Assembly (NCBI GenBank): GCA_000336895.1
Contig: AOLX01000027.1
Span: forward strand, 1 to 64,000
Direction: 5' to 3'
DNA: 64,000 bases
Origin: Haloarcula argentinensis DSM 12282
GTDB lineage: Archaea; Halobacteriota; Halobacteria; Halobacteriales; Haloarculaceae
The position numbers were made by a program, and so were the translations under genes. Positions 26,600 to 35,858 of this stretch are shown in pieces; the first letter of the stretch is position 1, and each line of letters opens with the position of its first letter. The notes under the pieces were generated by a model. It saw only the letters and a program-made list of their open reading frames with translations, did not search any database and was not told the origin of the DNA.

Positions 26600-27502
26600 A
26601 TGACGTTCAAGTCAACGTTCCGTGACCGATTACATGAGTGGCTCCTCCGAGTCAATCGACTCTACCACAAACAGTTTTACACCATAGACTCCAATCCGGA
26701 CGGAATCGACATCTTTGAAGAGGACTGGGACTCGCTTGTCCTTCTTGACGCTTGTCGGTACGATGCTCTCGCAGACCAAGACGAACTGCCTGGTGATCTA
26801 GAGTCCCGGGTTTCCAAAGGATCACAGACGTACGAATTTCTCCGAGCGAACTTTACTGATCGTGACTTGCTGGATACGGTTTATGTTACTGCAACGCCGC
26901 AGTACCACCGGTTCGAAGACGAACTCAACGCGACGTTTCACGACGTCATCAACATCTGGAGCGATGATTCGAACGTATGGTACAATAAGGGACGACAGGT
27001 CGTGCGCCCCGAAACGACCACAGAGCACGCACTTCAGGCCGCCGAGCAATACCCGAATAAGCGACTCCTGGTGCATTATATCCAGCCACACACTCCCTTC
27101 CTCGATCGACCGACCGAAGAACTGAGAACAGATAGTAACATATATCGACAGTTCATCAGTGGAGAGCTATCAGTAGACGCCTCAACACTGCGGGAGGCGT
27201 ACCGTCGGAATGTTGATATTACCCTTCCGCACGTAGCCGATCTAGTTGAAGGACTCGACGGAAGGACAGTTGTCTCTGCAGACCATGGAGAGCTCCTGGG
27301 CGAGCGATTATTCCCGGTGCCGGTTTCGTGCTGGGGGCACCCGCACGGAACATACGTTGACGAACTCGTACGTGTGCCGTGGCTCGTCCACGAACAGGGC
27401 GAGCGACGAGACGTGACTACCGGGTCGTCGAAGACTAGCGACGAAGAAGTTGAAACGGATGTCGTCAAAGAGCGACTTGAAAGCCTTGGCTACACGGACT
27501 AG
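26600..27502 (+). CDS. Sulfatase/alkaline-phosphatase-like hydrolase
   Basis: A 300-residue member of the alkaline phosphatase superfamily in the short haloarchaeal sulfatase-like form. The first metal motif is DWDSLVLLDACRYDAL, where a Cys-Arg pair stands at the site used by the nucleophile in related enzymes. LLVHYIQPHTPFLDRP holds conserved His residues and VVSADHGELLGERL the second metal site, followed by GHPHG. There is no signal peptide, so it acts in the cytoplasm. I chose the ATG after GGAGAGG. It ends KERLESLGYTD, like the protein at 15349. A role in modifying the glycan is likely but unproven. Confidence 0.72.
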   Translation: MTFKSTFRDRLHEWLLRVNRLYHKQFYTIDSNPDGIDIFEEDWDSLVLLDACRYDALADQDELPGDLESRVSKGSQTYEFLRANFTDRDLLDTVYVTATPQYHRFEDELNATFHDVINIWSDDSNVWYNKGRQVVRPETTTEHALQAAEQYPNKRLLVHYIQPHTPFLDRPTEELRTDSNIYRQFISGELSVDASTLREAYRRNVDITLPHVADLVEGLDGRTVVSADHGELLGERLFPVPVSCWGHPHGTYVDELVRVPWLVHEQGERRDVTTGSSKTSDEEVETDVVKERLESLGYTD

Positions 27503-27753
27503 TCGAGAGAAGACTGAGGGGACAGACTCGAATTATATACTCTCACAGGTAACCGAGATCTCGCAGACGTTCGGTCTCCTTCTGTTCAACTGTGTTCGTG
27601 TTATTTTGGATGTCTGTCGGCTTCAGTTCGAACTCATGATTGTACTCGCCTCTATCATGTGCAGTCGTGGACGCCCACAGTACACATTGCATAAAAGATG
27701 GGAGATAAGATCTTCCGATAGAGTTTATACGACGATATTCGAAACGCTAGTGA

Positions 27754-29112
27754 ATGCGCCATAGCGCTTTGATGGCGGTGGGTGCCGGAGTGGCGACAGG
27801 TGTTGTTATGATTCTCGCTACGTGGGGTTTGACAGCAGTGCTTACTTTGATTTCGCTCGTACTCTCCCTCCTCATTTTATTCGGTGGTGCAGCCCTCCTC
27901 TGTCGAAGCCGGGTATGGTTCGGGATCCTGATCGTCAGCATACTCGTTCGGCTCCCGTACACGGTATTGAGGCCCGTCCACGACGATTCTTCGATCTACG
28001 TTGGCAGAGCACTCGACCTGCTTGAAGGGCAGGTCGTCATCTCGGGTCACATCGGTGTAGAAGCCATCATGGCGCTGTTTCTTGGTCTCTTTGGCCAGAT
28101 GGGCGGTAATCTCGCGTCGTTTGCAGCGTCGTTGGCGACGGTGTGGCTCGCCGGTCGAACAGCCACTGTACTGTTTAATTCTCGTCGGGCAGGGCAAGCC
28201 GCCGGATTCGTCCTTGCAGTTACGCCGCTCCACATCAATTTCTCGTGGTGGGCTTACACAGAGCCGATTGCTGTTTGCTTTTTCACTCTCAGCCTGTACT
28301 TTCTTGTCAGTCGAAGGTATGCAGCCGGAGCGGCCATTGGTGTGATTGTGCTATTTATGCGTCTAGAGTACCTGTTTCTCATCCTCGCTCCACTCGCCGG
28401 ACTCTACGCGTTCTCTGAAAACAGGTTTCGGCACGTCTTCGTACTTGGTCCACTGCTGGGACTCGTTGGAACCATACTGTTTTATCAGCTCCCGTCGGGG
28501 AACTCACCCATAATTGCCATTCGGACGCTCGTATCAATGCCTTCGCTGTTCTCGACCGGCTTCTTTGTCGGCTTGTCACAAGCACCGGTTGAACATACAG
28601 TCCGGAATCTCCAATTCTATACGCCTCACTTCCTCCATTGGGGTGTTCCGTATTTCGAATCCCCACTTGTGAATCCCATTCTACCGGTGCTCTTTATTAT
28701 CGGAGTAATTGCTCTCCTGCCACGGGTTCGGTACGCTCGCCTCTTACCGCTAACCAGCGCTATTGTCATCGCCGCTGCATTCGTACACCGCGAGCTAACT
28801 GTCGGGAAGGGGCTAATCGGGCCTTCGACAGGGTTGATTGCAGGGCTATACACTGGCGTTTTCATTGCACTCGTCGTCCTTGTAGTACAATCGAGCGATA
28901 GGCGACTCTTCCCGCTGTTTGCTACGATTCCGTATTTGTGTCTCCTTGCTATCCTCTATCTGGCTCCTAGATACCTGCTTCCAATGGCTGTCGTAGGCAG
29001 CCTTTACGCCGGATACGGACTCAAAACTATTCTTGACATGGTGGTTATCAGCGGCGGTGACACCGAAAGCGGCACGACTGCTAAATCGCAGAGTGTTACG
29101 AGTTCCACATAG
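27754..29112 (+). CDS. Multi-membrane glycosyltransferase-like protein (GT39/ArnT type)
   Basis: A 452-residue integral membrane protein with about 11 hydrophobic segments. After two N-terminal segments the first outside loop carries LRPVHDDSSIYVGRALDLL, whose acidic pair resembles the catalytic Asp/Glu loop of GT39/ArnT-type lipid-phosphosugar transferases. It also has LAVTPLHINFSWWAYTEPIA, another feature of that fold. Such enzymes take a sugar from a polyprenyl phosphate on the outer face. It may finish the glycan after flipping. The precise family call is tentative. Confidence 0.65.
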   Translation: MRHSALMAVGAGVATGVVMILATWGLTAVLTLISLVLSLLILFGGAALLCRSRVWFGILIVSILVRLPYTVLRPVHDDSSIYVGRALDLLEGQVVISGHIGVEAIMALFLGLFGQMGGNLASFAASLATVWLAGRTATVLFNSRRAGQAAGFVLAVTPLHINFSWWAYTEPIAVCFFTLSLYFLVSRRYAAGAAIGVIVLFMRLEYLFLILAPLAGLYAFSENRFRHVFVLGPLLGLVGTILFYQLPSGNSPIIAIRTLVSMPSLFSTGFFVGLSQAPVEHTVRNLQFYTPHFLHWGVPYFESPLVNPILPVLFIIGVIALLPRVRYARLLPLTSAIVIAAAFVHRELTVGKGLIGPSTGLIAGLYTGVFIALVVLVVQSSDRRLFPLFATIPYLCLLAILYLAPRYLLPMAVVGSLYAGYGLKTILDMVVISGGDTESGTTAKSQSVTSST

Positions 29113-29269
29113 GTATTCATACTACCCGCGGTTTACTCAATCTCAGTCAGTGACCCGCTTGGAACCTTCAGAAACTATTGGCTTTTGATGCAGTAGCGAC
29201 ATCCACAACGGTTTCAAATTGTTAGTTGTGATATACCGGCGACGAGCAATTTTGGGCGAGCGTGGGAAT

Positions 29270-29279
29270 CTTTATACTC
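29270..29279 (+). promoter_or_regulatory. TATA box of the gene at 29310
   Basis: CTTTATACTC lies about 31-40 bases before the ATG at 29310, a good archaeal TATA position for a transcript with a very short leader. Confidence 0.45.
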
Positions 29280-29309
29280 TGGTTGACCCACTGATGTTTT
29301 ATCAAGACG

Positions 29310-30866
29310 ATGCGTGAGAGTTTTAGAGATCTTCCCAGGACGAGGCTGACAGCAACGATTCTGGTTATTTTAACGGTTATCGGACTGGGTTTGCGTGGGT
29401 ATATGGTTGATCAGTACCTTTTACAGGTCGACGAGGCGAACCGGCTGGGGCTTGCAATGCTTGATGTGCCGTTCCTACCGTGGCTTCACTTTGATATGAC
29501 TGTTCGAATGCAGAAACGTGCTCACTCTTCCCTTTTTCTTGTCTTGACGAGAGGTTTTGTGGCCAGCGGTGCGTCGCCGGTCTTAGCGATACGATTGCCT
29601 AGTGTCATTCTGGGGACACTTACCATACCAGCAACGTACGTTATGTGGCGGAGGGTGTCTCGGAGAGTTGCGATGATCTCCGCCGGCCTGATCGCTGTGC
29701 TACCCTACCATGTGTTTTACAGTCGAACAGGCTGGCACGTCTCCGCCATGACGTTTTGTCTCGTAATGAGTTTAGCTTGTCTTGAGCGCGGGTATTTTAC
29801 ACGAGATGAATCCAAAATAGAACGCCTACAGTCTTTTGGATACATCCCAACTCGGTCAGATGTATACCTATTTTTCGCTGGAGTGTGGGTGTTCGCTGGC
29901 TATCTATTCCATGAAACTATAATAGCCATGCTGGCACTAGCCACTCTCTACATTCTTTGGGACCAGTATCCCGATTGGGACAGTCGACTGGGTGTTATTA
30001 TCTGTTCATTGTTGCCGCTGCTTGCTTACTACGTAATTTGGCCGTTACATACAATTCTTGGAAGACAGAACAGCGATCAATTTGCAACAGAGAGTAATAT
30101 CAACCAGTTCTTGCTATCAAAGATAATTCAGATGGTTGATAATTTATCTCAATTGTTTAATCTTGCGAGTGGCGACTCCGTAGTAGCAGGCCAGTCGCTG
30201 TTAGCGTATCTTACAGTACCAGTAGTCGTTTTTGTGGTTGTTGGTATCTGGACCGTTCGTAGACACGGCCGCCCATTTGAACGGTTCCTTACAGTATTAA
30301 TTCTGCTGTATCCCCCAGTTATCTCGTTTCTCCATTTCGGTGCCCAGAAGCCTCGTTTCTACGTGGTTACGATTCCGATTTTCGCCATTCTCGCCGCACA
30401 GGGTATAGTGAGCCTCAGTGAGCAAACACCTCGTCTCAAGATGCCCCCCGCTGCTGGTGCGCTGTCGTCTGCTCTTATCCTAATTCTTGCAATTATGACC
30501 GTTAGTTCACTGTTCATGCCAGTCTCGGGCCTGCCACAAACAGAGGACATATCTGACCGGTATCAATCTCGCGCCGGAGGGGGGGAAGAAATGAAGCAGT
30601 TTGTGGTACAGAATATGAATCAAACCGGCGAGACCAAGATCGCCATTATTGGTGGTGGACAACCTCAATATCACCTCTGGGAATACCGTTCGGAGGTACA
30701 GTACGTAGGACTCTCAAGAAACCCCCATATTGCCCTCGTGCAACCATGGACCATCAGCCAGACGCAGGAAACGAAACTTCGGGAGTGCTACACCCATTCT
30801 GTATCTGTGCACGCCTGGGAGGGGTATATTAGAACTTCATGTACCACTGATACTAGTCATTCCTGA
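29310..30866 (+). CDS. Multi-membrane dolichyl-phosphate-sugar transferase-like protein (GT39)
   Basis: A 518-residue membrane protein with roughly 11-12 hydrophobic segments and a soluble C-terminal domain of about 90 residues. The first outside loop has YLLQVDEANRLGLAMLDVPF, with the acidic pair expected in PMT/ArnT-type enzymes. LIAVLPYHVFYSRTGWHVSA matches the conserved region after the fifth segment. It probably transfers a lipid-phosphate sugar to the glycan outside the cell. Codon use is clearly more AT-rich than in neighbouring genes, suggesting recent transfer or relaxed constraint. It is the last gene of the island. Confidence 0.68.
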   Translation: MRESFRDLPRTRLTATILVILTVIGLGLRGYMVDQYLLQVDEANRLGLAMLDVPFLPWLHFDMTVRMQKRAHSSLFLVLTRGFVASGASPVLAIRLPSVILGTLTIPATYVMWRRVSRRVAMISAGLIAVLPYHVFYSRTGWHVSAMTFCLVMSLACLERGYFTRDESKIERLQSFGYIPTRSDVYLFFAGVWVFAGYLFHETIIAMLALATLYILWDQYPDWDSRLGVIICSLLPLLAYYVIWPLHTILGRQNSDQFATESNINQFLLSKIIQMVDNLSQLFNLASGDSVVAGQSLLAYLTVPVVVFVVVGIWTVRRHGRPFERFLTVLILLYPPVISFLHFGAQKPRFYVVTIPIFAILAAQGIVSLSEQTPRLKMPPAAGALSSALILILAIMTVSSLFMPVSGLPQTEDISDRYQSRAGGGEEMKQFVVQNMNQTGETKIAIIGGGQPQYHLWEYRSEVQYVGLSRNPHIALVQPWTISQTQETKLRECYTHSVSVHAWEGYIRTSCTTDTSHS

Positions 30867-31109
30867 GTGGGACGGGCGATCTGGAGCTATTCAGTTTATG
30901 TACTCTTCCTATCTTTTCTCATGGATGGGTACAAATACTAACAATCAGACCCTGTGCAGGCGTAGTTAGCCGACGGCAGCCACAGTCATACAGACTATAT
31001 TTGGAAAGCCCAGGACCGGTTTCAGTGTGACTATCAATATAGCATCTCGATTTTCAGACACTATCTATATAGTGATAATGTCCTTGTGCACGATTCGTCT
31101 GGTGTCCAT

Positions 31110-31868
31110 ATGCGCAACACCGGCGACCAGGGGTCAGCGGCCGAGGCAAACCAGCCAGTCGATGGTGGTGGATACGGGCCGGCAAGCCCATCGGAGACGG
31201 ATGGGACGTCACAGAAGAAAAGCCTCGGTGTCGATCTATGCCTGAGTCATCCAGAGCTGATTCTGACGGAGGCAATCGAGAGCAGTCCGGACGTGACAGT
31301 CCGTCCGGAGCAGATGGTCAGCGACGGTACGTCGCGTTTTCTGGTGATAGAGGCCGCAGGTGAGACACTCGACCAGTTCGAAACAGCACTGGCGAGGGAT
31401 AGCACAGTGTGTGACCTCATCGTGTTAGACTGGACGGAAACGAATCGCGTCTATCGCGTCGAGGTGGCCGACAGCGCCGTCTGGGTCATGCCCTCGCTCG
31501 TCCGTGCCGGTGGCCGTGCGCTCGACATCGAGGCGACAGGTGGACAGTGGCTGGTACACGCACAGTTTCGGTCGCGGGCGGCACTGTCGCAGTTTCGATC
31601 CGAGTGCGCTGAACGGAATATCACATTTAGACTTGACCGACTGTACTGGACCTCCGGAGAGGCAAACGCCGGTGCATGTGGGCTGACCGCAGATCAGCAA
31701 GTCGCACTCGAGACAGCACACAGAGAGGGGTATTTCGACGTGCCCCGTGGTATCTCACAGGCTGAGCTGGCGGACAAACTCGATATTTCACCATCGGCGA
31801 TGTCACAGCGGATTCGGCGCGGGATGGATCAGGTCGTTGAGTCAGAGCTCGGACTATCCGATGAGTAA
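31110..31868 (+). CDS. Bat-type transcriptional regulator with C-terminal HTH-10 domain
   Basis: A 252-residue regulator of the bacterio-opsin-activator group found in haloarchaea. Residues 35-180 form the conserved mixed alpha/beta Bat domain. The last 55 residues are the helix-turn-helix: LTADQQVALETAHREGYFDV, then ISQAELADKLDISPSAMSQR, the usual HTH-10 pattern. No PAS or GAF input domain is present, so the signal is unknown. The start could be this ATG or a GTG at 31086; upstream TATA-like sequences do not decide. It stands alone between the glycan island and the membrane regulator at 31977. Confidence 0.8.
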   Translation: MRNTGDQGSAAEANQPVDGGGYGPASPSETDGTSQKKSLGVDLCLSHPELILTEAIESSPDVTVRPEQMVSDGTSRFLVIEAAGETLDQFETALARDSTVCDLIVLDWTETNRVYRVEVADSAVWVMPSLVRAGGRALDIEATGGQWLVHAQFRSRAALSQFRSECAERNITFRLDRLYWTSGEANAGACGLTADQQVALETAHREGYFDVPRGISQAELADKLDISPSAMSQRIRRGMDQVVESELGLSDE

Positions 31869-31976
31869 GTAGTTGGGACGTAGCGACAATTATCGCTGAT
31901 TTATCAGGTGTGTCTAGAAGTGACAACCAGTCAATGTGCCAAAAAGGATATTGTCCCGGTGTGACACTCGTACTGT

Positions 31977-33680
31977 ATGAGACACCGGATCGTGAGCGGG
32001 ATCTGCGCTTTACTCCTCCTCTTGACAGTCGCATCTGTCTCCGTAGGTGTCGCTGCCGCAGCGGACGCCGGGCAGTATGCTGAATACACAGCGACGGGCA
32101 ACGAAACGGCGCCAGCGATACAATCGGTCGAGCCCACACAGGCTGCTGCAGACGGGGCGAACGGAACCGCGTTCGTCTGGGAACGGATAGACGGCGAGCG
32201 GGTCAGCGGGTATCGGATCGCAGTGACGGTTAGTTCGCCGCAAGAAAACCTCTCAGTCTGTGCGCATGCGAACGGGTCGTCAACCTGTACGTCGGTCGGC
32301 CCGAACGAAACTGTAGCCTTCACGACCCCCGGAACGGCGGGGCTTGATCACCTCTCCGTCTCGCTCTACAACACGAGCTCTAACACCACGCTAGATCGGA
32401 AATCGGTGTCTCTACAGCCGATTCAGCGTGCCGGTGATGTTGACGACGACGGGCTCAACAACAGCAACGAGGTCTCTCAGGGGACAAATCTCACTGATGC
32501 TGACACTGACGGCGACGGGCTGACGGATGGTGCGGAGGTTCACCAGCACGGGACAGATCCTACGGCCGCAGACACTGACGAAGACGGTGTTGCAGACAGG
32601 ACTGAAATTCAACAGGGGACCGACCCGCGTCAGGGTGACACGGACAGCGACGGGCTGTCGGACGAACGCGAACTGTCACTCGGGACGAATCCGACCGTCG
32701 TCGATACGGACGGCGATGGGCTGTCCGACCAGCGAGAGGCATCCGGCAAGACCGACCCGACCGACGCAGACACGGATGACGACGGCGTCGCCGACGGTCG
32801 GGAGCTGGAGGTCGGTACGAACCCGGTACAGGCTGACACTGACGCCGACGAGGTCGCCGACGGGCGAGAGTTGGCCATAGGAACGGACCCGACAGTCGCG
32901 GACACCGACGGAGATGGGGTAACAGACGGGAGAGAACTCGAAGCGGGCACCGCGCCAACGGAGAGCGATACGGACAATGACGGCCTCAACGACGGAAAGG
33001 AACTGGCGGCTGGCACGTCCCCGACCACCGCCGACACGGACGGCGATGGTCTCAGCGACGGGCGCGAGGTTTCAGACCTCGGAACGGACCCGCTCGCGGC
33101 CGATTCGGACGGAGACTTCCTGACTGATCGGCAGGAAGTCACTTGGGGAACGAACCCGAACAGCGTGCTGACGCCAGCCTGGGTGACGAGCTCGCTTCTT
33201 GGGTTCCTCATCGGAATCGGGCTGACAGTCGTAGCGATCGGGCGTGGCTGGGTCACGGAGCTTACCGTGGCGGCCAGACTGTATATCTATCGCCGCCTCG
33301 AACTGGACCGAGAGATAATCGAGGTCAACCATGAAATCGAGGCGACGGACAGGGTGGCCGAAGCTGACCAACCAGACATCGACGCTGATACCGCCGCTGA
33401 AGCCTTCGAGCAGGCCGAACAGGAACTCACCCCCGACGCACAGCTCGTGAAGCTGATGTTGCAAGTCGAGAATGGCCGTTTGCACCAGACCGACATCGTC
33501 GAGGCGACGGACTGGTCGAAAGCGAAGGTTAGCCGTCTCCTTTCGCGGATGGCCGATGACGACGAGATCGTAAAGATCCGACTCGGAAGAGAGAACCTCA
33601 TTTGTCTGGAGCGGGCAAAGCCCGCCGCGGCGAACTCGCCCCATGCGGGCGATATCAAGCCGCCGACGCCCGGCGGATAA
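31977..33680 (+). CDS. Signal-peptide, calcium-repeat, transmembrane, winged-helix protein
   Basis: A 567-residue protein with an unusual order of parts. Residues 1-30 are a Sec signal peptide ending at an AAA site. Residues 31-150 are a beta-rich outside domain. Residues 154-395 hold 11 thrombospondin-type-3-like repeats of about 22 residues with DxDxDGxxD loops that bind calcium in known proteins. Residues 402-422 are one membrane span. The C-terminal part has a winged helix at about 486-545 (RLHQTDIVEATDWSKAKVSR). It would place a calcium-binding sensor outside and a DNA-binding domain inside. About nine N-glycosylation sequons lie in the outer part. I know no named member. Confidence 0.8.
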   Translation: MRHRIVSGICALLLLLTVASVSVGVAAAADAGQYAEYTATGNETAPAIQSVEPTQAAADGANGTAFVWERIDGERVSGYRIAVTVSSPQENLSVCAHANGSSTCTSVGPNETVAFTTPGTAGLDHLSVSLYNTSSNTTLDRKSVSLQPIQRAGDVDDDGLNNSNEVSQGTNLTDADTDGDGLTDGAEVHQHGTDPTAADTDEDGVADRTEIQQGTDPRQGDTDSDGLSDERELSLGTNPTVVDTDGDGLSDQREASGKTDPTDADTDDDGVADGRELEVGTNPVQADTDADEVADGRELAIGTDPTVADTDGDGVTDGRELEAGTAPTESDTDNDGLNDGKELAAGTSPTTADTDGDGLSDGREVSDLGTDPLAADSDGDFLTDRQEVTWGTNPNSVLTPAWVTSSLLGFLIGIGLTVVAIGRGWVTELTVAARLYIYRRLELDREIIEVNHEIEATDRVAEADQPDIDADTAAEAFEQAEQELTPDAQLVKLMLQVENGRLHQTDIVEATDWSKAKVSRLLSRMADDDEIVKIRLGRENLICLERAKPAAANSPHAGDIKPPTPGG

Positions 33681-34163
33681 ACCGACTCACGTCCCAGATA
33701 GCCGGTCGATAGTGGCATCACTGTTCACTACCGGCGCTTTTCGGGTGTGCCTCAGTCACCTGCAACTGTTCGCCCTGTCACAACAGTCGTAGCTGAATCC
33801 ACACCGATAGCCGGCAGACACATGGAAGCGATAATTTCCGGCTTTTTGATCCTTCTATACCCAACAAACGGCAGAATTGGCCCGAGATACAACGCCTGAC
33901 ACGACTGCACGTATGTATATTTGCAGATCTTATTTGCCGTTGTAGCGGTGAAACAATTTAGTATGCTGTGTGAAACAGCAGTGGAACAGAGTTCTTGAGC
34001 CGAAACCTCGTCAAATATGCGTAACTCCTTTACAACGCCGTTTTATCGCGCGTTGGTCCCGGGTAAGTCGGCCATTATCGACCCGTTAAATCGGTGAAAC
34101 AGCCGCAATCGGCGGAACAGTCGAGCCGGTATATATCGGTTGCTGGAAAAGGAACGAGCGAAC
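33681..34163 (+). other. Long upstream region of the DUF7344-type gene
   Basis: About 480 bases without a gene on either strand. It is AT-richer than its surroundings in the middle. GGTATATATCGG at about 34129-34140 is a good TATA box for the ATG at 34164. Just before it lies a small inverted repeat around GCCGCAATCGGCGG. No other feature was recognised. Confidence 0.5.
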
Positions 34164-34874
34164 ATGTCGATAGCTGAAACGACTTCCGAACCCACGACAA
34201 CTGAGGCCGAAGAGTCCGCGACAGAGGAGTCGTCTGCGGAATCCACATCGGGCGACGAACTCACCCGCGACGACCTCTTCCACGTCCTCCAGTGTCGTCG
34301 ACGCCGCCTGGTCCTCAAGTACCTCCACGAACACCCCGGTGACGAGCCGGCCGATATGAGCGACATCGCAGAACATATCGCGGCGCTGGAACACGACACG
34401 ACGGTCGACTCGCTCCGCTCGAAACAGCGCCAGCGCGTCTACATCGCGCTATACCAGTCTCACCTCCCGAAGATGGACGACGCGGGCGTCATCAACTACA
34501 ATCAGGATCGCGGACTCGTCGAAGCGACCGCACTCGCGGACTCTTTCGACGGGTATCTCGACGAGGAACCATCGCTCCTGTCGACGCCGGCTGCGGAGTC
34601 AACGCCGTCAGCCGGGCCCGTGACTGATCATAATCGGACAGGTGCCCACACGTCGGCCGACGAGCGCTGGGCAGGTCGGTATCTCGGGACTGCGTGTGCC
34701 GCACTGATTGCGATTAGTGGACTCGCACTCAGCGGGATCACAGTGCCGGGCGTCGCAGTCGCGCTCGTCGTGAGCGTAGTGTTCGTAGCGCTGGCCGCGA
34801 GCCATCGGCTCTCACTGTCGGCACCACAGTCACCTGTTGACCGTCTACGGGCCGCTCTCAGCCAGGAATCGTAA
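34164..34874 (+). CDS. DUF7344-type winged-helix membrane protein
   Basis: A 236-residue protein of a haloarchaeal family. An acidic, Thr/Ser-rich N-terminus is followed at about residues 40-110 by a winged-helix domain: LTRDDLFHVLQCRRRRLVLK, SDIAEHIAALEHDTTVDSL, YIALYQSHLPKMDDAGVINY. Two membrane spans follow at about 170-210 (ACAALIAISGLALSGI and VALVVSVVFVALAAS). Both ends face the cytoplasm if the spans form a hairpin. The family is expanded in haloarchaea and presumed regulatory. An upstream in-frame TTG was rejected in favour of the ATG behind a TATA box. The next gene is a broken copy of the same family. Confidence 0.75.
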   Translation: MSIAETTSEPTTTEAEESATEESSAESTSGDELTRDDLFHVLQCRRRRLVLKYLHEHPGDEPADMSDIAEHIAALEHDTTVDSLRSKQRQRVYIALYQSHLPKMDDAGVINYNQDRGLVEATALADSFDGYLDEEPSLLSTPAAESTPSAGPVTDHNRTGAHTSADERWAGRYLGTACAALIAISGLALSGITVPGVAVALVVSVVFVALAASHRLSLSAPQSPVDRLRAALSQES

Positions 34875-34928
34875 GCTCGCACTGGACAGATACGTACACA
34901 CAGCGGTACGTTCGGAGGGCGATAACGA

Positions 34929-35297
34929 ATGGCGCCGACAGTCGAACTCGATGCAACACTCGACGCCGGAGAGACGACTGTGTCCCCAGACCAGGGCGGC
35001 TTCGCTGACGCGACACTATTCGATGTTCTCGGTAACGAGCGCCGCCGCACATGTTTGCACTGTCTTGCTGAACACGAGACAGTGCTATCTCTAAGCACTC
35101 TGAGTGAATAGGTGACGCGCGCAATCGCTGATACAGAGACTGAAAGTGGGACTCTACGACAGCATGTATATTTCACTCTGTCAGCCACAATCGCGAATCC
35201 ACCGGCAGCCAGAACGGCACTGCTTTTCGGACTCGTTGCGGTTCACCTTCTCGTACTCGTGCTTGCGTCCACATCCACGTCTACAATTAGTTACTAA
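34929..35297 (+). pseudogene. Decayed DUF7344-type paralogue
   Basis: In one frame the sequence reads LFDVLGNERRRTCLHCLAEHETVLSLSTLSE. It then has a TAG at 35109 and goes straight on with VTRAIADTETESGTLRQHVY and the membrane piece TALLFGLVAVHLLVLVLAS. The same family phrases occur in the intact gene at 34164. The region that should hold the end of the winged helix (YISLCQ...) is in another frame and the linker is missing, so there is a nonsense codon plus an internal deletion or frameshift. It starts 54 bases after the intact gene, consistent with tandem duplication and decay. Confidence 0.65.
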
Positions 35298-35564
35298 GCC
35301 TGCCCGCGTACGGAAAGCGACAGCTACACCGAGCAGCGACGGGTCAGTAGTCACCTGCTACTACAGCGAGCGTTCCGCCAAACGGCCGCTGCGTGCTGGC
35401 GAGGGCTGCAGATGAGAGACCAGAGTGACTGTTGAGGCCCAGTTCCTGAGGCAGGTTCGACGAACGGATCGATGCGAGCGGCCGACAGAAGTAGGCGTCT
35501 ACCGGACAGATAGCGGGCGTAAAGAGCCACATAATCAAACGGTGGGGAGACAGACGAAGTGTGT

Positions 35565-35693
35565 ATGACCGACTATGCCAGTATGCGAAAAGCAATCGAA
35601 GAGACCAAGGAATCGTTCGATGCGGTTGAACGGTTCCAGCGTCGGTCAGTCTTCCGTCCCTGGTTAGACGTGCCGCTCCGAGACGAGATCTGA
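35565..35693 (+). CDS. Small 42-residue protein
   Basis: An ATG-started frame of 42 codons. It opens MTDYASMRKAIEETKESFDA and ends RPWLDVPLRDEI. It has coding-like third positions, charge typical of haloarchaeal proteins, and one predicted helix in its first half. A weak TATA-like CATAATCAAA lies about 35 bases upstream. No family was recognised. It sits alone in a region otherwise without genes (35298-35858). Confidence 0.45.
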   Translation: MTDYASMRKAIEETKESFDAVERFQRRSVFRPWLDVPLRDEI

Positions 35694-35858
35694 GAGACTC
35701 GACGGCTGCATCTCGATCGGCTCAGCAGTACTTATTCACGGTCGGGTTTCGGTGCTTGTCCACCACAACGCTCGGGGCCGCCGTTCGCTGGCCGGATGAA
35801 AATACACTTCACCCATCGGTAGAAAGCTGATGCACATGTATCAGGCGGAGGCGCAGCC

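Noticed and set aside
32440..33160. The repeated coding units considered as a tandem DNA repeat or CRISPR
   Set aside because: The units encode DxDxDG protein repeats, vary at the DNA level and have no spacers of constant length.
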